From Hyphomonas sp. BRH_c22 (lineage in GTDB: Bacteria > Pseudomonadota > Alphaproteobacteria > Caulobacterales > Hyphomonadaceae): DNA of 64,000 nt. A program made the translations under genes and the position numbers. The stretch is taken from assembly GCF_000961795.1 (NCBI RefSeq), contig NZ_LADU01000054.1, forward strand, positions 18,609 through 82,608, written 5' to 3'. This document shows, piece by piece, positions 62,457 to 64,000 of this stretch. Under the pieces are notes generated by a model. It was not told the DNA's origin. It was given only the letters and a program-made list of their open reading frames with translations, and did no database searches. Each line of letters starts with the position of its first letter. Positions within the stretch are counted from its first letter, which is position 1.

Positions 62457-63812
62457 TTGACGATCAAAGCCAGGCAAGGTGAGGGGCCCGTCAAGCGCGC
62501 CATTCGCAATGCCGGCTGGCTTTTGGCTGGCAAGGGCGTCGGCGGTATTTTCAGTCTCGTCTACCTCGCGCTGGCCGCCCGGAGTCTGGGCGCGGAGCCG
62601 TTTGGCGTATTTGCGCTGATCCTGTCATACGGCCAGGCCGTTTCAAACCTGGCCCAGTTCCAGTCCTGGCAGACTCTCGTCCGCTATGGCGCCGTGCATG
62701 TGGCCGCAGGTCAACATGACAAGCTGGGACGGGTCATCTGCTTCACGGCCCTTCTTGACCTCGGGGCCGCCTCAACCGGGGCAGTCCTCGGCGTGGCGGG
62801 CGTCTATCTTATCGGGGCGCAGTTCGGTTGGTCGGATAGCGAGCAGACGCTGGCCATGCTGTTCAGCATCTCGCTCCTGTTCGGGCTGCGCGGCACACCA
62901 ACCGGCATCCTGCGCCTGTTCGACCGCTTCGACCTCGCAGCCTATGCTGAAACAGTGCTTCCCGCGATGCGCCTCGCGGGCGCGCTGGTGGCCTGGATGA
63001 CCGGAGCGTCGATCCTCGGCTACCTTGTCGCGTGGAGTCTCGCCGAACTGGTGACGACCGCCGCGATCTGGTGGGCCAGCCTGCGAGAGGTCAGCCGGCG
63101 CAGCACGGGCCGGGTTTCAGCAAAAGGCCCGCGGCTGCGGGGGGTCGTGCAGGAGAACCCTGACATCTGGAAATTCGCCTGGGCGACCAATTTCACGACA
63201 TCCCTGAGCCTCGTCTGGAAGCAGTTTCCTGTGCTGGCCGTCGGCTGGGCGCTGGACAGCGTGGCGGCAGGCGGCCTGAAGATTGCCACACAACTGGCAG
63301 GCGCACTGCACAAGCCGACCCTCGCTCTCGCCCGGTCTGTCTACCCCGAACTCGCCAAGCTCGCCGTGACTGGCCACGAAGAGGTGAGGCAGGTGGTCGC
63401 GCGCGCTACGGTTGCCGCCGGCCTGGCTGGCCTGCTCGCGGTGGGCATCATCGTAGCCTTTGGCCAGTTCGCCTTGCAACTGGTAGGCGGAGACGCCTAT
63501 CTCTTTGTATATTCTGTCCTGATCGTTCTGACCATTGCGGCCGCCTTCGAGCTTTGCGGTGTCGCGATTGAGCCGGCACTGGTGGCGTTCGGCAGGCCTG
63601 GTCGGGTCCTGATGGTCAGGATGATCGTCGCGGCAATATATGTGGCGCTTCTGATCTGGATGGTTCAGGCTCTCGGCCTGATTGGTGCAGCCTGGGCCAC
63701 GGTCTGCAGCTCTGTGATGTTGGTCGCTGGCCTCTATGCCGTGTTCAGGCGCGAGGTGGGCGTTTCGTCCAATCGCACGGCCATGACGGACAGGACTGAT
63801 AGCGTTTCCTGA
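62457..63812 (+). CDS. polysaccharide flippase (Wzx-like oligosaccharide transporter)
   Basis: About 451 residues with roughly twelve hydrophobic segments, of the MOP superfamily. The N-terminal pattern RNAGWLLAGKGVGGIFSLVY then LALAARSLGAEPFGVFALIL is typical of polysaccharide biosynthesis exporters that flip lipid-linked oligosaccharides across the inner membrane. A TTG start at 62457 is proposed because AAAGGGA lies about 8 bases upstream; a longer frame from 62355 lacks a Shine-Dalgarno. No glycosyltransferase genes are visible before the window ends. Confidence 0.88.
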   Translation: MTIKARQGEGPVKRAIRNAGWLLAGKGVGGIFSLVYLALAARSLGAEPFGVFALILSYGQAVSNLAQFQSWQTLVRYGAVHVAAGQHDKLGRVICFTALLDLGAASTGAVLGVAGVYLIGAQFGWSDSEQTLAMLFSISLLFGLRGTPTGILRLFDRFDLAAYAETVLPAMRLAGALVAWMTGASILGYLVAWSLAELVTTAAIWWASLREVSRRSTGRVSAKGPRLRGVVQENPDIWKFAWATNFTTSLSLVWKQFPVLAVGWALDSVAAGGLKIATQLAGALHKPTLALARSVYPELAKLAVTGHEEVRQVVARATVAAGLAGLLAVGIIVAFGQFALQLVGGDAYLFVYSVLIVLTIAAAFELCGVAIEPALVAFGRPGRVLMVRMIVAAIYVALLIWMVQALGLIGAAWATVCSSVMLVAGLYAVFRREVGVSSNRTAMTDRTDSVS

Positions 63813-64000
63813 CAAAAAATAGCCATAGGTTGAAACCCCGACGCTTTATTTGGGTCCAATCCATTTTGAATGGTTTGCCTTGGCTGGCGAAATCATCCCT
63901 ATTTGTCAAATCTGTTGCATATCTGGCAAGAAAACAGACGACTAATCATTAATATGCGTCAGTTGGCTTGACGATACATGTCAATCTTGTGACTTCAATA
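63813..64000. other. A+T-richer non-coding end of the window
   Basis: No coding signal after the flippase stop. By eye it is richer in A+T than the rest. It holds TTGAC (63968-63972) facing GTCAA (63980-63984), an inverted repeat that could also provide a TTGACG -35 element, so a promoter for a gene beyond the window is possible. Confidence 0.4.

Noticed and set aside
1..64000. CRISPR arrays, insertion sequences, prophage genes
   Set aside because: I saw no regularly spaced direct repeats, transposase, integrase, capsid, terminase or Cas proteins among the translated frames.

Overview
The window looks like a stretch of alphaproteobacterial chromosome, high in G+C and densely coded. The exact lineage is inference. 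The gene content (DUF3126, a class II DAHP synthase, a short DUF2855/P450 catabolic cluster, TamA/TamB, an HU protein, TTC38-like TPR protein) and the absence of any plasmid or phage hallmark fit a free-living, probably marine, Hyphomonadaceae-type bacterium (Hyphomonas/Henriciella relatives). No rRNA, CRISPR array, insertion sequence or prophage was seen. One tRNA-Val(CAC) is present.

Layout. 0-4.2 kb (minus strand): acetate uptake and activation (DUF4212 small subunit, sodium:solute symporter, acetyl-CoA synthetase). 4.4-5.8 kb (plus): ribosomal protein L25 and peptidyl-tRNA hydrolase. 5.8-12.1 kb: Gfo/Idh/MocA oxidoreductase, MDR oxidoreductase, an RNase-H-like unknown, HU, MATE exporter and class II DAHP synthase. 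12.2-13.5 kb: a single gene fusing a TIR domain to a ParA-type ATPase. 13.6-18.1 kb: glutathione reductase, RpiA, GlmU, phosphoglycolate phosphatase and a small conserved protein. 18.1-18.6 kb: a non-coding stretch with palindromes, then tRNA-Val. 18.8-22.7 kb (plus): four overlapping genes for lipid A/Kdo assembly (DUF374 acyltransferase, WaaA, LpxK, LpxL-like).

22.7-24.8 kb (minus): two translationally coupled, unnamed ATP-grasp-type proteins. 25-27.6 kb: M20 peptidase and a cation:proton antiporter whose leader contains a three-way-junction fold. 27.8-33.8 kb (plus): membrane protein, pseudouridine synthase, two cytochromes P450, a crotonase-family enzyme and a DUF2855 protein, all tightly spaced. 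33.8-39.5 kb (minus): OmpA-like lipoprotein, amidohydrolase, MaoC/hot-dog-like protein, serine hydrolase and an ACAD10-type phosphotransferase. 39.6-44.1 kb: L,D-transpeptidase-like protein, PurD, XseA, DUF3126, CysE.

44.2-49.2 kb (minus): a TetR-controlled RND efflux operon with a clear operator in front of the regulator. 49.3-57.6 kb: nitroreductase, QueF, Ca2+/Na+ antiporter, and the TamA-TamB envelope assembly pair. 57.8-64 kb: XRE and LysR regulators, an orphan protein, a second TetR divergent from a TTC38-like TPR protein, and a polysaccharide flippase.

The most unusual items are the TIR-ParA fusion, the coupled ATP-grasp pair, and the structured leader before the antiporter. All functional calls rest on reading the sequences and on family knowledge; no database search was run.
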